Positions 51,285 through 59,636 of a DNA stretch of 64,000 nucleotides are shown here, one piece after another; position 1 is the first letter of the stretch, and every line of letters starts with the position of its first letter. Source of the DNA: Granulicella rosea (GTDB lineage: Bacteria; Acidobacteriota; Terriglobia; Terriglobales; Acidobacteriaceae); contig NZ_FZOU01000002.1 in the NCBI RefSeq assembly GCF_900188085.1, positions 186,001-250,000 on the forward strand, read 5' to 3'. The notes beneath the pieces are model-generated. The model searched no databases. It was not told the DNA's origin and saw nothing but the letters and a program-made list of their open reading frames with translations. The position numbers and the translations under genes were made by a program.

Positions 51285-53672
51285 ATGAAGCATGACGTCA
51301 CAGTAGAGCTTGCCGGCGGCAAGCAGATTAAATTTGAGACCGGACGGATGGCCAAGCAGGCCTCCGGCGCCGCGTTCACGACCAGCGGCGACAATGCCAT
51401 CCTCGCCACAGCCGTAGCTTCGCCGGACCCCAAGGAGGGAATCGACTTCTTCCCGCTCACGGTGGAATACCGCGAGTTCACCTACGCCGGCGGACGCATC
51501 CCCGGTGGTTTCATCAAGCGTGAGGGCCGTCCGAGCGAGAAGGAAATTCTCACCAGCCGCCAGATCGACCGCCCCATCCGCCCGCTCTTCCCCGAAGCCT
51601 TCCGCAACGAGACCCAGGTCGTCGCGTTTGTGTACTCGGCCGATAAGGAAAACGATCCCGACGTGCTCGGTATCAACGGCGCAAGCTGCGCGCTGGCCCT
51701 GTCGGACATTCCCTTCCACGGTCCTGTCGGCGCGGTGCGTATCGGCTTCATCGACGGCCAGTACATCGTGAACCCGACCTACGCCGAGCGCGCGGTCAGC
51801 CTGCTGAACATCATGGTCGTCGGCACCAAGGACGGCATCGTGATGGTCGAGTCCGGCTCGAAGGAAGTCTCGGAAGAGGATGTCGTCGGCGCGATCGAAT
51901 TCGCGCACGTCGAGATCAAGAAGATCGTCGCGGCCATTGAAGAGCTGGTGAAGCTCGCGGGCAAGCCGAAGCGCGTCGTCGGCGAGGTCGAGGTCGACCA
52001 CGAGTACCTGAACGGCCTGATGGCGAAGGTCGGCGACCGCCTGAAGGACGCGCTCGACACCCAGAAGCACCCCAAGTTCGATAGCTACGCGCTCGTGAAG
52101 GCCATCAAGGACGAGCTGAAGCGCGATCTGCCCGAGGGTGACGCAGCAGCCGCCAAGAAGCTCAGCAAGTACTACGAGAAGCTGCGTGAGAACATCTTCC
52201 GCGATCAGGTTCTGAACGAGCGCATCCGTCCCGACCACCGCGCCTTCGATCAGATCCGTCAGGTAACGGTCGAGACCGGCGTTCTGCCGCGCGTTCACGG
52301 TTCGGCTCTGTTTACCCGCGGTGAGACGCAGGCTCTGGTTTCGGCGACGCTCGGCACCACCGACGACGCGCAGCGGATGGAGAGCTACGAGGGCGAGCAG
52401 AAGCGCAAGTTCATGCTGCACTACAACTTCCCGCCGTTCTCGGTCGGCGAAGTCGGCCGCATGACCGGCGTAGGCCGCCGCGAGATCGGCCACGGCGCAC
52501 TTGCCTGGCGCGCGATCGAAGCCGTCCTGCCGGGCGAGGATGAGTCGCCTTACACGCTCCGCGTCGTCTCGGACATCCTCGAGTCGAACGGTTCCTCCTC
52601 CATGGCAACGGTCTGCGGCGCGTCGCTCGCGCTGATGGCTGCCGGCATCCCGCTCAAAGGCGCGGTTGCAGGCGTGGCGATGGGTCTGGTGCTCGAAGGC
52701 GACAAGTACGCTGTCCTTTCGGACATCGCCGGCGCCGAAGACCATTACGGCGACATGGACTTCAAGGTAGCCGGTACCCGCAAGGGCATCACCGCGCTCC
52801 AGATGGACATCAAGGTCATGGGCATCACCGCGCAGATCATGCGCGAGGCGCTCGAGCAGGCCCGCCGCGGCCGTCTCGGACTGCTGGACACCATGGACGC
52901 GACCATCTCCGGTCCAAGCGAGCAGAAGTCGCAGTTCGCACCGCGCATCCACACCATGATGATCCCGACCGACAAGATCCGCGACCTCATCGGACCTGGC
53001 GGCAAGGTCATCCGCGGCATCATCGACGCGACCGGCGTCAAGATCGATGTGGACGACACGGGACGCGTCAACGTCGCTTCGAGCGATGCGGACGGCCTCG
53101 CCCGCGCCATCCAGATGATCAGCGACCTGACCGCAACCCCCGAGATCGGCAAGACCTACCTCGGTAAGGTCGTCCGCCTGGCCGAGTTCGGCGCCTTCGT
53201 CGAGATCTTCCCCGGAACCGACGGTCTGCTGCACGTCTCCGAGATCGCAGAGCATCGCGTGAAGGAAGTGAAGGACGAGCTTCGCGAGGGCGACATGATC
53301 CTCGTGAAGGTGCTTTCGATCGACGGCAGCCGCATCAAGCTCTCGCGCAAGGCGGTTCTCCGCGAGCAGCGCGAGAAGCTCGGCCTGCCAACGCCGGATG
53401 CTTCGGCTCCGGCTGCGCCGCGTCCGGCAGCCGCTCCCGCTGAGGAAGGCGAGGAGTTCGACGATGACGAGGAGGGCGACGACGAGGGTGAGGAAGAGGG
53501 CGATGAGCCGAACTTCAACCGCGCCGATGGATCCGCCGCTCCCGCAGGCTCGCCTGCTGGGGCGCCCCGTCCCCAGGGCGACGGGCAGCGCCGTCCGGGT
53601 GGCCGCCGCCGCCGTGGCGGACGCCGTCCCGGTCAGGGTGGCGGTGGTGGAAGCCGTCCGCCGCAGGCATAA
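51285..53672 (+). CDS. pnp: Polyribonucleotide nucleotidyltransferase (PNPase) with long acidic and Arg/Gly tail
   Basis: A 795-residue protein. Two RNase PH domains lie at about 12-145 and 315-540 (GRIPGGFIKREGRPSEKEIL; GTRKGITALQMDIKVMGITA), then a KH domain (about 555-615, IRDLIGPGGKVIRGIIDATG) and an S1 domain (about 620-690, GKVVRLAEFGAFVEIFPGTD). It degrades RNA phosphorolytically. After the S1 domain is an extra tail of about 95 residues: Ala/Pro-rich, a run of Asp/Glu, then a basic Arg-Gly segment. Typical PNPases end near 700 residues. A perfect terminator follows. Confidence 0.96.
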   Translation: MKHDVTVELAGGKQIKFETGRMAKQASGAAFTTSGDNAILATAVASPDPKEGIDFFPLTVEYREFTYAGGRIPGGFIKREGRPSEKEILTSRQIDRPIRPLFPEAFRNETQVVAFVYSADKENDPDVLGINGASCALALSDIPFHGPVGAVRIGFIDGQYIVNPTYAERAVSLLNIMVVGTKDGIVMVESGSKEVSEEDVVGAIEFAHVEIKKIVAAIEELVKLAGKPKRVVGEVEVDHEYLNGLMAKVGDRLKDALDTQKHPKFDSYALVKAIKDELKRDLPEGDAAAAKKLSKYYEKLRENIFRDQVLNERIRPDHRAFDQIRQVTVETGVLPRVHGSALFTRGETQALVSATLGTTDDAQRMESYEGEQKRKFMLHYNFPPFSVGEVGRMTGVGRREIGHGALAWRAIEAVLPGEDESPYTLRVVSDILESNGSSSMATVCGASLALMAAGIPLKGAVAGVAMGLVLEGDKYAVLSDIAGAEDHYGDMDFKVAGTRKGITALQMDIKVMGITAQIMREALEQARRGRLGLLDTMDATISGPSEQKSQFAPRIHTMMIPTDKIRDLIGPGGKVIRGIIDATGVKIDVDDTGRVNVASSDADGLARAIQMISDLTATPEIGKTYLGKVVRLAEFGAFVEIFPGTDGLLHVSEIAEHRVKEVKDELREGDMILVKVLSIDGSRIKLSRKAVLREQREKLGLPTPDASAPAAPRPAAAPAEEGEEFDDDEEGDDEGEEEGDEPNFNRADGSAAPAGSPAGAPRPQGDGQRRPGGRRRRGGRRPGQGGGGGSRPPQA

Positions 53673-53686
53673 GTCTGTAGGCAGCT

Positions 53687-53722
53687 CGGGAGAGGGTCAC
53701 GCTCAGGCGTGGCCCTCTCCCG
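53687..53722 (+). terminator. Terminator after pnp
   Basis: CGGGAGAGGGTCACGC (53687-53702) and GCGTGGCCCTCTCCCG (53707-53722) form a 16-base stem with one G-U pair and a 4-base loop, followed by TTTGTT. Confidence 0.9.
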
Positions 53723-53795
53723 TTTGTTATGGGCCTTTCTTGTTGTCACTTTCGTCGAGGATCTGCTTTCGTTTTTCAACCACGAGGAAGGCGCG

Positions 53796-54704
53796 ATGCG
53801 AAGAAGAAGATGGCTTGGGTTCGCGGCTTTCTGCCTGCTCACCGGCTCGCGCTGGCTGCTGAATCCGGATGGTATGGCGCTGCCGGTTCCCGTGTTTCTG
53901 CGCACCGCGACGCATGACGTGTTGCTGTGTGCGCTGCTCTGCGGCTGGATCGCTATGCGCCGCCCGGTCGTGTCATGGAGGACTCTGCCGTGGGGCCCCA
54001 TCGCTCTCTGCGTTGCGGCGATCTTCGTCTTGCCCTACGCCATCATCGAGGCCGCGGGGAGCAGCGTTACCGGTTTCACCGAGACGCTGGTCTTCACTCT
54101 GGTTCCGGTCTTCGTGGTCTTTTTCGTTGCGCAGCAGGACTGGGAGTTCGGCCAACGCGCCGACCCGCGACGGCTGCTCGGCCCCGCACTGGCAGGCGTC
54201 TTCGGCGCGGCGTTGTTGATCGAGTTCCGCTGGCCGTCCTCCGTCGCCGGAGAGCTGTGGTTCGGTGCATTGGTCGCGAGCGCCATCCTGGCGAGCTACG
54301 CAGCGTTGCGCCTGCATCGCGCGTTGCAGGGCGCCCCCGTGGTTCCCGTCGCGGCGCTGACGGGCGGGATCATCGCCGCCGCCGGCATCGCCGTGAGCTG
54401 GAGCGATCTGCCGTCGATCCGGATGCTGGATGGCCGCGCGACGCTGGTCGAGGCTGCCGTTGCATTGCTGCTCGATGGGCCGGTCCTGCTGCTGAGCGTG
54501 TGGCTGCTGCGCGAGCTGCCGCCGGTGGCATTTTCCACGCGGTACCTGCTCTTTGTCGTAGTCACGGTCGTCGAGACCTACGTGGTCCTGCATCTGCCGG
54601 TCGTCTGGCGAACTGGCGCCGGCGTGCTGCTGATGGCGGGCGGCGCGGCGTGGTTGCTGCGCGAGAGTCCCACGGCTGACTCCTCGAATACATCGTCACC
54701 GTAG
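53796..54704 (+). CDS. Polytopic membrane protein of unknown function
   Basis: A 302-residue protein with about nine predicted membrane helices spread over the whole length (for example LPWGPIALCVAAIFVLPYAI, VPVAALTGGIIAAAGIAVSW, TRYLLFVVVTVVETYVVLHL). The Arg-rich N-terminus (MRRRRWLGF) suggests a cytoplasmic start. The size and helix count are compatible with a small-solute transporter or a DMT-like protein, but I see no family motif. ATG 53796 with GAGGAAGG upstream is chosen, because the bases before it belong to the pnp terminator and a repeat fragment (53756-53771). Confidence 0.7.
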   Translation: MRRRRWLGFAAFCLLTGSRWLLNPDGMALPVPVFLRTATHDVLLCALLCGWIAMRRPVVSWRTLPWGPIALCVAAIFVLPYAIIEAAGSSVTGFTETLVFTLVPVFVVFFVAQQDWEFGQRADPRRLLGPALAGVFGAALLIEFRWPSSVAGELWFGALVASAILASYAALRLHRALQGAPVVPVAALTGGIIAAAGIAVSWSDLPSIRMLDGRATLVEAAVALLLDGPVLLLSVWLLRELPPVAFSTRYLLFVVVTVVETYVVLHLPVVWRTGAGVLLMAGGAAWLLRESPTADSSNTSSP

Positions 54705-54744
54705 GGACTTCCAGCCCGGGCGGTCTGGACGTTACACTCAACCC

Positions 54745-55155
54745 ATGGCCGCATCCATGTATATCGTTGTCGACGGGGAAGACCCCGGCTACGACATCTT
54801 CGTTAACGGACGCCTGCTGGCGCGCTATCAGGACGCGCTGGAGCGGATGGCGATCAGCCTCGGCGTGCGCCCGCTGATCGATTTCTTCTCGGCGGACGAG
54901 AATGCCATGTCGCTGCTGATCGAGGAGGGCGCCGGAAATCCGGCCCTGCTGGACAAGCTGCTGCCGCCGCAGTGGTACACCGGTCGCGACGGGCTGCAGA
55001 CCGTCTACGCGCTGCTGGATGCTCTGCGCGACGAACCCTACAAGCTGGGAACGGAAGGCCCGCAGGTGCTTGAAGAGCTGGAGCAGTATGCGAAGGTGCT
55101 GGAGAAGACGGAGAGCCGCGGGGATCGCTGGCATCTGGCCGTGAGCTGGCGGTAG
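54745..55155 (+). CDS. Hypothetical protein
   Basis: A 136-residue soluble acidic protein without signal or membrane segment. It begins AASMYIVVDGEDPGYDIFVN and continues with helices (ARYQDALERMAISLGVRPLI; PQVLEELEQYAKVLEKTESR). I do not recognise the family. Coding is supported by the clean frame and acidic soluble composition. A TACACT hexamer at 54733-54738 with TTCCAG 18 bases upstream may be its promoter. Confidence 0.65.
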   Translation: MAASMYIVVDGEDPGYDIFVNGRLLARYQDALERMAISLGVRPLIDFFSADENAMSLLIEEGAGNPALLDKLLPPQWYTGRDGLQTVYALLDALRDEPYKLGTEGPQVLEELEQYAKVLEKTESRGDRWHLAVSWR

Positions 55156-55182
55156 CGAGTCTTATTGCCGATTGAAGCGCTA

Positions 55183-55284
55183 AAAGCAGATCCTCTTCGA
55201 GGACGAAAAACAAGAAAGACAAAACCAAAAGCCAATGCGGGGGTCTCTCCACTCCGCTGCGCTTCGGTCGAGATGACAAGTGTC
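55183..55284. repeat. Degenerate intergenic repeat segment
   Basis: AAAGCAGATCCTCTTCGA at 55183-55200 is the inverted form of the core at 53756-53771. A second recurring type of motif, GTCTCTCCACTCCGCTGCGC followed by TTCGGTCGAGATGAC, fills 55242-55276. It sits between convergent genes and has no coding capacity. Confidence 0.55.
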
Positions 55285-55320
55285 GTGGGAGGACGCTCGC
55301 CACTTGAACGTAAATCCGAG

Positions 55321-56079
55321 CTAGACCGGCAGGTCGCCCTGCGCCAGTTTGCGGTGGAAGAAGTCGTACACCAACGACATCAGCGAGTGGGCGAGTTCGG
55401 GGTCGTAGCGGACGCCCTCGTCGCGCAGAAAGGCGTGCGCTCCGTTGACCTCGTGCCAGTTCAGCCGGATGTTCAGCTCGTTCAGGCGCGCGAGGATCTT
55501 CATGCGGCCTTCGGTCGGTACGTGCGGATCCTGACGTCCCCAGGCCATGAAAAGTTCGCCCGTAATCTCAGCCGCGCGAGCCATCGAGTCATCATGTTTG
55601 CCCTCGCCCAGCGTGCCGGAGTGGATGTCCGTGCCATAGAAGCAGACCGTTCCGGCAACGTCCGGCTCCATGGCTGCGCGGAAGGCGAGGTGTCCGCCCA
55701 TGCAGATGCCCATGGCGCCGAGCTTGCCGGTGCAGTCCGGGCGCATCTTCAGATAGTCGAGGATCGCGCGCGTATCGGCGTCGTAAGCTGCGACGGATTT
55801 GGCGGTCTTCAGGTAGTTGCCACGGTCGGAGCCGGCCTGATCGTAGGCCAGGATCGTACCGGCAGGCTCGAACTCGTGGTAGACCTCCGGCATGGCGACG
55901 ATGTAGCCGTGGCCGGCGAGCATCGCCGCGGTACGCCGAATGGGCGCGGTGATCTGAAAGATCTCCGAGAAGAAGATCAGGCCGGGATACTTGCCCGCAG
56001 CCGCCGGGCGGACGATATGCGTACGCATCACGCCACTCGGCGTCTCCAGGTCGACGTGCTCGTTGTTGATGATCACCAT
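55321..56079 (-). CDS. Dienelactone hydrolase family protein (second copy)
   Basis: A 252-residue alpha/beta hydrolase. Nucleophile Cys in MGICMGGHLAF (about residue 125), Asp in WGRQDPHVP and His in NGAHAFLRDEG complete the dienelactone hydrolase triad. The N-terminus has LIFFSEIFQITAPIRRTAAM. It is distinct from the 49850 protein, sharing only family motifs. It has no signal sequence, so it is cytoplasmic. Substrate unknown. It is 35 bases downstream of the secreted gene on the same strand and may share its transcript. Confidence 0.9.
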   Translation of the reverse strand: MVIINNEHVDLETPSGVMRTHIVRPAAAGKYPGLIFFSEIFQITAPIRRTAAMLAGHGYIVAMPEVYHEFEPAGTILAYDQAGSDRGNYLKTAKSVAAYDADTRAILDYLKMRPDCTGKLGAMGICMGGHLAFRAAMEPDVAGTVCFYGTDIHSGTLGEGKHDDSMARAAEITGELFMAWGRQDPHVPTEGRMKILARLNELNIRLNWHEVNGAHAFLRDEGVRYDPELAHSLMSLVYDFFHRKLAQGDLPV

Positions 56080-56114
56080 AAAAGATTTCCTCTTACGCGT
56101 TCATTCCAGGTGCG

Positions 56115-57032
56115 TTAGGGTTTCGCTGGCTGAGGGGTCGACGAAGGCAGGCGCTCGCCGGCTTCCATGCGTTCGATCTTTTTCCGCTCCTTGCGCTTAT
56201 GCCACCAGTCGGAGATGTCGGGCGAGAACTCCAGCAACTGCGCGCCGATTGCGCCGACATACGTGACCTGCAGCGCATTCTGAAAGGTCAGGCCGACGCC
56301 CGTCTCGCTCGAAGGATAGTAGACGTTCGAGATGGCGCCCGCGATCAGGTTTCCGCCCACGTTCGAAAAGTTGAATTGCTGATGCCCGTTATCGCCGCGG
56401 CAGATGACGGCCGAGAGCGCCGAATGAACGATGCGGCTGGGGATCGAGCCCTTTCCTTTGCGGAAGTAGCGAGGATCCTGGTGAAGCACCGCTGGGAGAA
56501 GCGCATTGCCGATGATGATGCCGTCGAGGTTGTCGACGAAGTTGGCGCCCACCCGCTTGAAGTAACCCTGCGCGCCCCAGTGGTAGCCGGGGTGGCTGTC
56601 CTCGGCTTCGCCCAGGCCTGCGGTGATGAAGGCTAGTCCGAAGTAGTAGGGATCGATGGCGCTATGGGCGGCGATGTTCCACTTCTGCTTGGCGGTGATG
56701 GGAGGCGCCGGCCAGCCGCCGATGACGGTATTGAAGTTGGGGAGTACGCCGCCGATGCGCTGCTTCTCCTCGGCCTTCACCTGGGCCTCGGCCTCGGCGT
56801 CCTGGCGCTTCTTGCGCTGCTCGGGAGTCTCATCGGCTGGAGGAGTCGTCTGTGGCTCCTGCTGGAGAAGTGACGCAGAGGGAGCGTCGGGCAGCACGGA
56901 AGAAGATGAGGAGGAGGTAAGCGCGAAGTCTACGCCTGCGGGAGTCTCGAGCTGCGCGTGGGCAACGGTCGCGCCGTGGATTGCGAACAGAAGCCCTGCG
57001 GCGAGTGGAAGTCGAAGATCTGCAAAGGTCAC
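56115..57032 (-). CDS. Exported protein, paralog of the 58713-59579 gene
   Basis: A 305-residue protein from GTG 57032. A signal peptide ends at VAHAQ; a Ser-rich and Gln/Pro linker and a charged helix (EQRKKRQDAEAEAQVKAEEK) follow. The conserved domain then has GVLPNFNTVIGGWPAPPITA, KWNIAAHSAIDPYYFGLAFI, HWGAQGYFKRVGANFVDNLD, LPAVLHQDPRYFRKGKGS, NVYYPSSETGVGLTFQNAL and QLLEFSPDIS. It may be a membrane-associated or barrel-like periplasmic protein; no catalytic function is known. The frame is open to 57137, but those codons encode no signal-like sequence. Confidence 0.75.
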   Translation of the reverse strand: MTFADLRLPLAAGLLFAIHGATVAHAQLETPAGVDFALTSSSSSSVLPDAPSASLLQQEPQTTPPADETPEQRKKRQDAEAEAQVKAEEKQRIGGVLPNFNTVIGGWPAPPITAKQKWNIAAHSAIDPYYFGLAFITAGLGEAEDSHPGYHWGAQGYFKRVGANFVDNLDGIIIGNALLPAVLHQDPRYFRKGKGSIPSRIVHSALSAVICRGDNGHQQFNFSNVGGNLIAGAISNVYYPSSETGVGLTFQNALQVTYVGAIGAQLLEFSPDISDWWHKRKERKKIERMEAGERLPSSTPQPAKP

Positions 57033-57238
57033 TCTACGATTATGCCGGACATTGGATGCTCCAAGACGGGAAGAGAGTGGTAATTGTTGCGGGTCAGCCA
57101 GAACGGCATCAACGGTCGACAGGGCTTGCTCCTTCATGGACGGATTTTTCCGCCTTCAGTCCACACGACACATGCAAAGATAGAGCGGAGAGATTTCGAT
57201 TCCCGCAGTCGATCCCACTTTGTTCGGAGGCACCTATC

Positions 57239-58687
57239 TTGAGACGTGCGACCACCGCATTTTGTTTACCCCTGGCGCTGAGCGCTGTCTCTTTCGCGCA
57301 GACGAGCGCCGCCGCTGCACCCCGTCTGCCGGAGCAGGATGCGAAGCTCGCACGCGAGATATTTCAGCAACTCATTGAAATCAATACGACTGACTCGGTC
57401 GGCAATGTGACAACGGCGGCCAATGCGATGCAGAAGCGGCTGCTCGATGCCGGTTTTCCCGCCGCCGACGCGGTCGTGCTGGGTCCGAATGCGCGCAAGG
57501 GCAATCTGGTCGCACGTTATCGCGGCAGGCCGGGCTCGAAGCTGAAGCCGGTTCTGATCATCGCGCACCTGGACGTGGTGGAGGCCAGCCGCAGCGACTG
57601 GACGACAGACCCATTTCAGTTCGTCGAAAAAGATGGATATTTTTACGGCCGCGGCACGCAGGACATCAAAGAGGCTGACGCGTCGTTGATCGAGAGCTTC
57701 ATTCGCATGCGACGCGAGGGATTCGTGCCCGATCGCGACATCATCCTCGCGCTGACGGCCGACGAAGAGGGCGGCAAGTCGAACGGCGTGGAGTGGCTGA
57801 TCGCGAACCATCGCGATCTGGTGGACGCGGAGTTCGTGCTGAACCCGGACGCAGGCGGCCCGGAGCAGGAGAAGGGCAGGGCGGTCAATATCGGCGTCGA
57901 GGCGTCGGAGAAGCTCTACGCCGACTATGTCGTCTCGGCCGCGAATCCCGGCGGTCACAGCTCGCTGCCGCGGCCGGACAACGCCATCTACCATGTCGCC
58001 GATGCGCTCGGCCGGTTGGAAAAGACGACCTTTCCGCTGGAGACGAATGAGGTGACCCGCGCCTATTTCGCGGCCAGCGCGAAGCTGCAGACTGGTCAGC
58101 TCGCGGAGGATCTGAAGGCCGTCTCCGGCCCGACGCCCGATGCCGCCGCGGCCGCCCGGCTATCGAAGGACATCACGTACAACTCGCTGCTGCACACGAC
58201 CTGCGTGGCGACGATGATGAATGCGGGCCATGCTCCCAACGCGCTGCCCAACGCCGCCAGCGCCAACGTGAACTGCCGCATCGAGCCCGGCCACTCGCAG
58301 GAGGAAATACGGCTGGAGCTGGTGAAGATCTTCGCCGATCCAACGCTGAAGGTGCAGTACATGAACGATGCGCGCGAGATCTTCGATCATGGGTCGGACC
58401 GAAAGTCGATGGCTCCGCCGCCGCTGTTGCCCGCGGTCTTCGAGCCGCTGAAGGTAGTCGTCAACCAGATGTGGCCCGGCATCCCGGTTATTCCGCGCAT
58501 GGAGACCGGCGCCTCGGACAGCATCTACACGATGGCGGCCGGCATTCCGAGCTATGGCTTCTCCGGCATGGGCGTCGACCGCGACGACGACCGCGCGCAT
58601 GGCCGCGACGAGCGTATCCGCGTCGTGGATTACTTCACCGGCGTCGAGTTCCAGTACCTGTACCTGAAGGCGCTGACTTCGAGGTAG
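57239..58687 (+). CDS. M20 family metallopeptidase
   Basis: A 482-residue protein from TTG 57239, with CGGAGG 8 bases upstream. A signal peptide (FCLPLALSAVSFAQ, to about residue 21) precedes the M20 catalytic domain: IIAHLDVVEA (zinc ligand His), DEEGG (catalytic Glu and ligand), NPDAGG. A dimerisation lid has AANPGGHSSLPRPDNAIYHV, and METGASDSIYT closes the active site. Members are zinc exopeptidases or amidohydrolases; an exported version probably trims peptides outside the cytoplasm. It is divergent from the 56115 gene across 206 bases and is flanked by the two paralogous secreted proteins. Confidence 0.92.
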   Translation: MRRATTAFCLPLALSAVSFAQTSAAAAPRLPEQDAKLAREIFQQLIEINTTDSVGNVTTAANAMQKRLLDAGFPAADAVVLGPNARKGNLVARYRGRPGSKLKPVLIIAHLDVVEASRSDWTTDPFQFVEKDGYFYGRGTQDIKEADASLIESFIRMRREGFVPDRDIILALTADEEGGKSNGVEWLIANHRDLVDAEFVLNPDAGGPEQEKGRAVNIGVEASEKLYADYVVSAANPGGHSSLPRPDNAIYHVADALGRLEKTTFPLETNEVTRAYFAASAKLQTGQLAEDLKAVSGPTPDAAAAARLSKDITYNSLLHTTCVATMMNAGHAPNALPNAASANVNCRIEPGHSQEEIRLELVKIFADPTLKVQYMNDAREIFDHGSDRKSMAPPPLLPAVFEPLKVVVNQMWPGIPVIPRMETGASDSIYTMAAGIPSYGFSGMGVDRDDDRAHGRDERIRVVDYFTGVEFQYLYLKALTSR

Positions 58688-58712
58688 GGACGCGCTTGCG
58701 TGCGGCAGGAGT

Positions 58713-59579
58713 TCAGGGAGTGTTCGGAATCTTATCCGGCGCATGCCGTCCATGGTGCAGCACGCGATACGCCAGATCGCCCAGCTCCGGCGAGAACTCC
58801 AGAAACTGCATTCCCAGCGCGCCTTCGAGCGTGACGATGGTCGCGCTCTCGAACGTCAGGCCGATGCCACGTTCGTTCGCCGGATAGTACAGATTCGAGA
58901 TCGCTCCTGCCGCAAAGTTCCCTGCGATATTCGAGGTGTTGAACTGGCTCTTGCCGTCGTCGCTACGGCAGACGAAGTTGCCCATTGCCGCGTGCCAGAC
59001 GCGTTGCCGGAAAGGATGCCCGGCGCCGAGTTGGAAGTAGCGCGGATCCTGGTGAAGCAGCACCGGCAGAAGCCCGTTGCCGATCACATTGCCGGTCACC
59101 GTATCCGCGTATTGCGCGCCGACGCGCTTGAAGTATCCTGCCGGACCCCAGCCATAGCCGTTGTGCGCGCCCGTGATCTCATCCGCGCCGCCCGCCACGA
59201 AGGCCGTTGCGAAGACGAAGGGATTCACCGAGCTGTGATAGACCAGGTTCCACTTTTCGGCTGCGGTAAGTGGAGGCGAGCAGCCGCCGATGACCGTATT
59301 CATGTTCGGCACGAGACCCGCAATGCGTTGCGCCTCCTCGGCCTTCAACTGCTCGGGCGTCGCCTTGCGGTGCGGATCGATGGGGCATGGCTGCCGGTTT
59401 GCGGGCTTCGCCGAGGATGGGGGCGCGTCGTCGATCTCGGATGACTTGGCAGGCGTCGGAAGCGGCGCGTCGGGAAGCGGCGCTTCCGCCATCTCAATAG
59501 CCGGCGCCGACTGCGCACACGCGGCGCCGGCGAGAGCAAGTAAAACAAAAGTGAAGGGAAGCAACCGGGGTCTCAACAT
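58713..59579 (-). CDS. Exported protein, paralog of the 56115-57032 gene
   Basis: A 288-residue protein with a signal peptide ending ACAQS (about residue 23), a Pro/Ala linker, then the same domain: GLVPNMNTVIGGCSPPLTAA, KWNLVYHSSVNPFVFATAFV, GWGPAGYFKRVGAQYADTVT, LPVLLHQDPRYFQLGAGHPF, ISNLYYPANERGIGLTFESA and QFLEFSPELG. The identities with the other copy lie at the same positions, so they are paralogs. Both lie on the minus strand with the M20 peptidase between them. The function is unknown; the shared HQDPRYF motif marks the family. Confidence 0.78.
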   Translation of the reverse strand: MLRPRLLPFTFVLLALAGAACAQSAPAIEMAEAPLPDAPLPTPAKSSEIDDAPPSSAKPANRQPCPIDPHRKATPEQLKAEEAQRIAGLVPNMNTVIGGCSPPLTAAEKWNLVYHSSVNPFVFATAFVAGGADEITGAHNGYGWGPAGYFKRVGAQYADTVTGNVIGNGLLPVLLHQDPRYFQLGAGHPFRQRVWHAAMGNFVCRSDDGKSQFNTSNIAGNFAAGAISNLYYPANERGIGLTFESATIVTLEGALGMQFLEFSPELGDLAYRVLHHGRHAPDKIPNTP

Positions 59580-59636
59580 TTCATAGATTAAGACCCCGGT
59601 AGGCGGCGAAAGTTTGCCTTAGCGAGCGATATCCGG

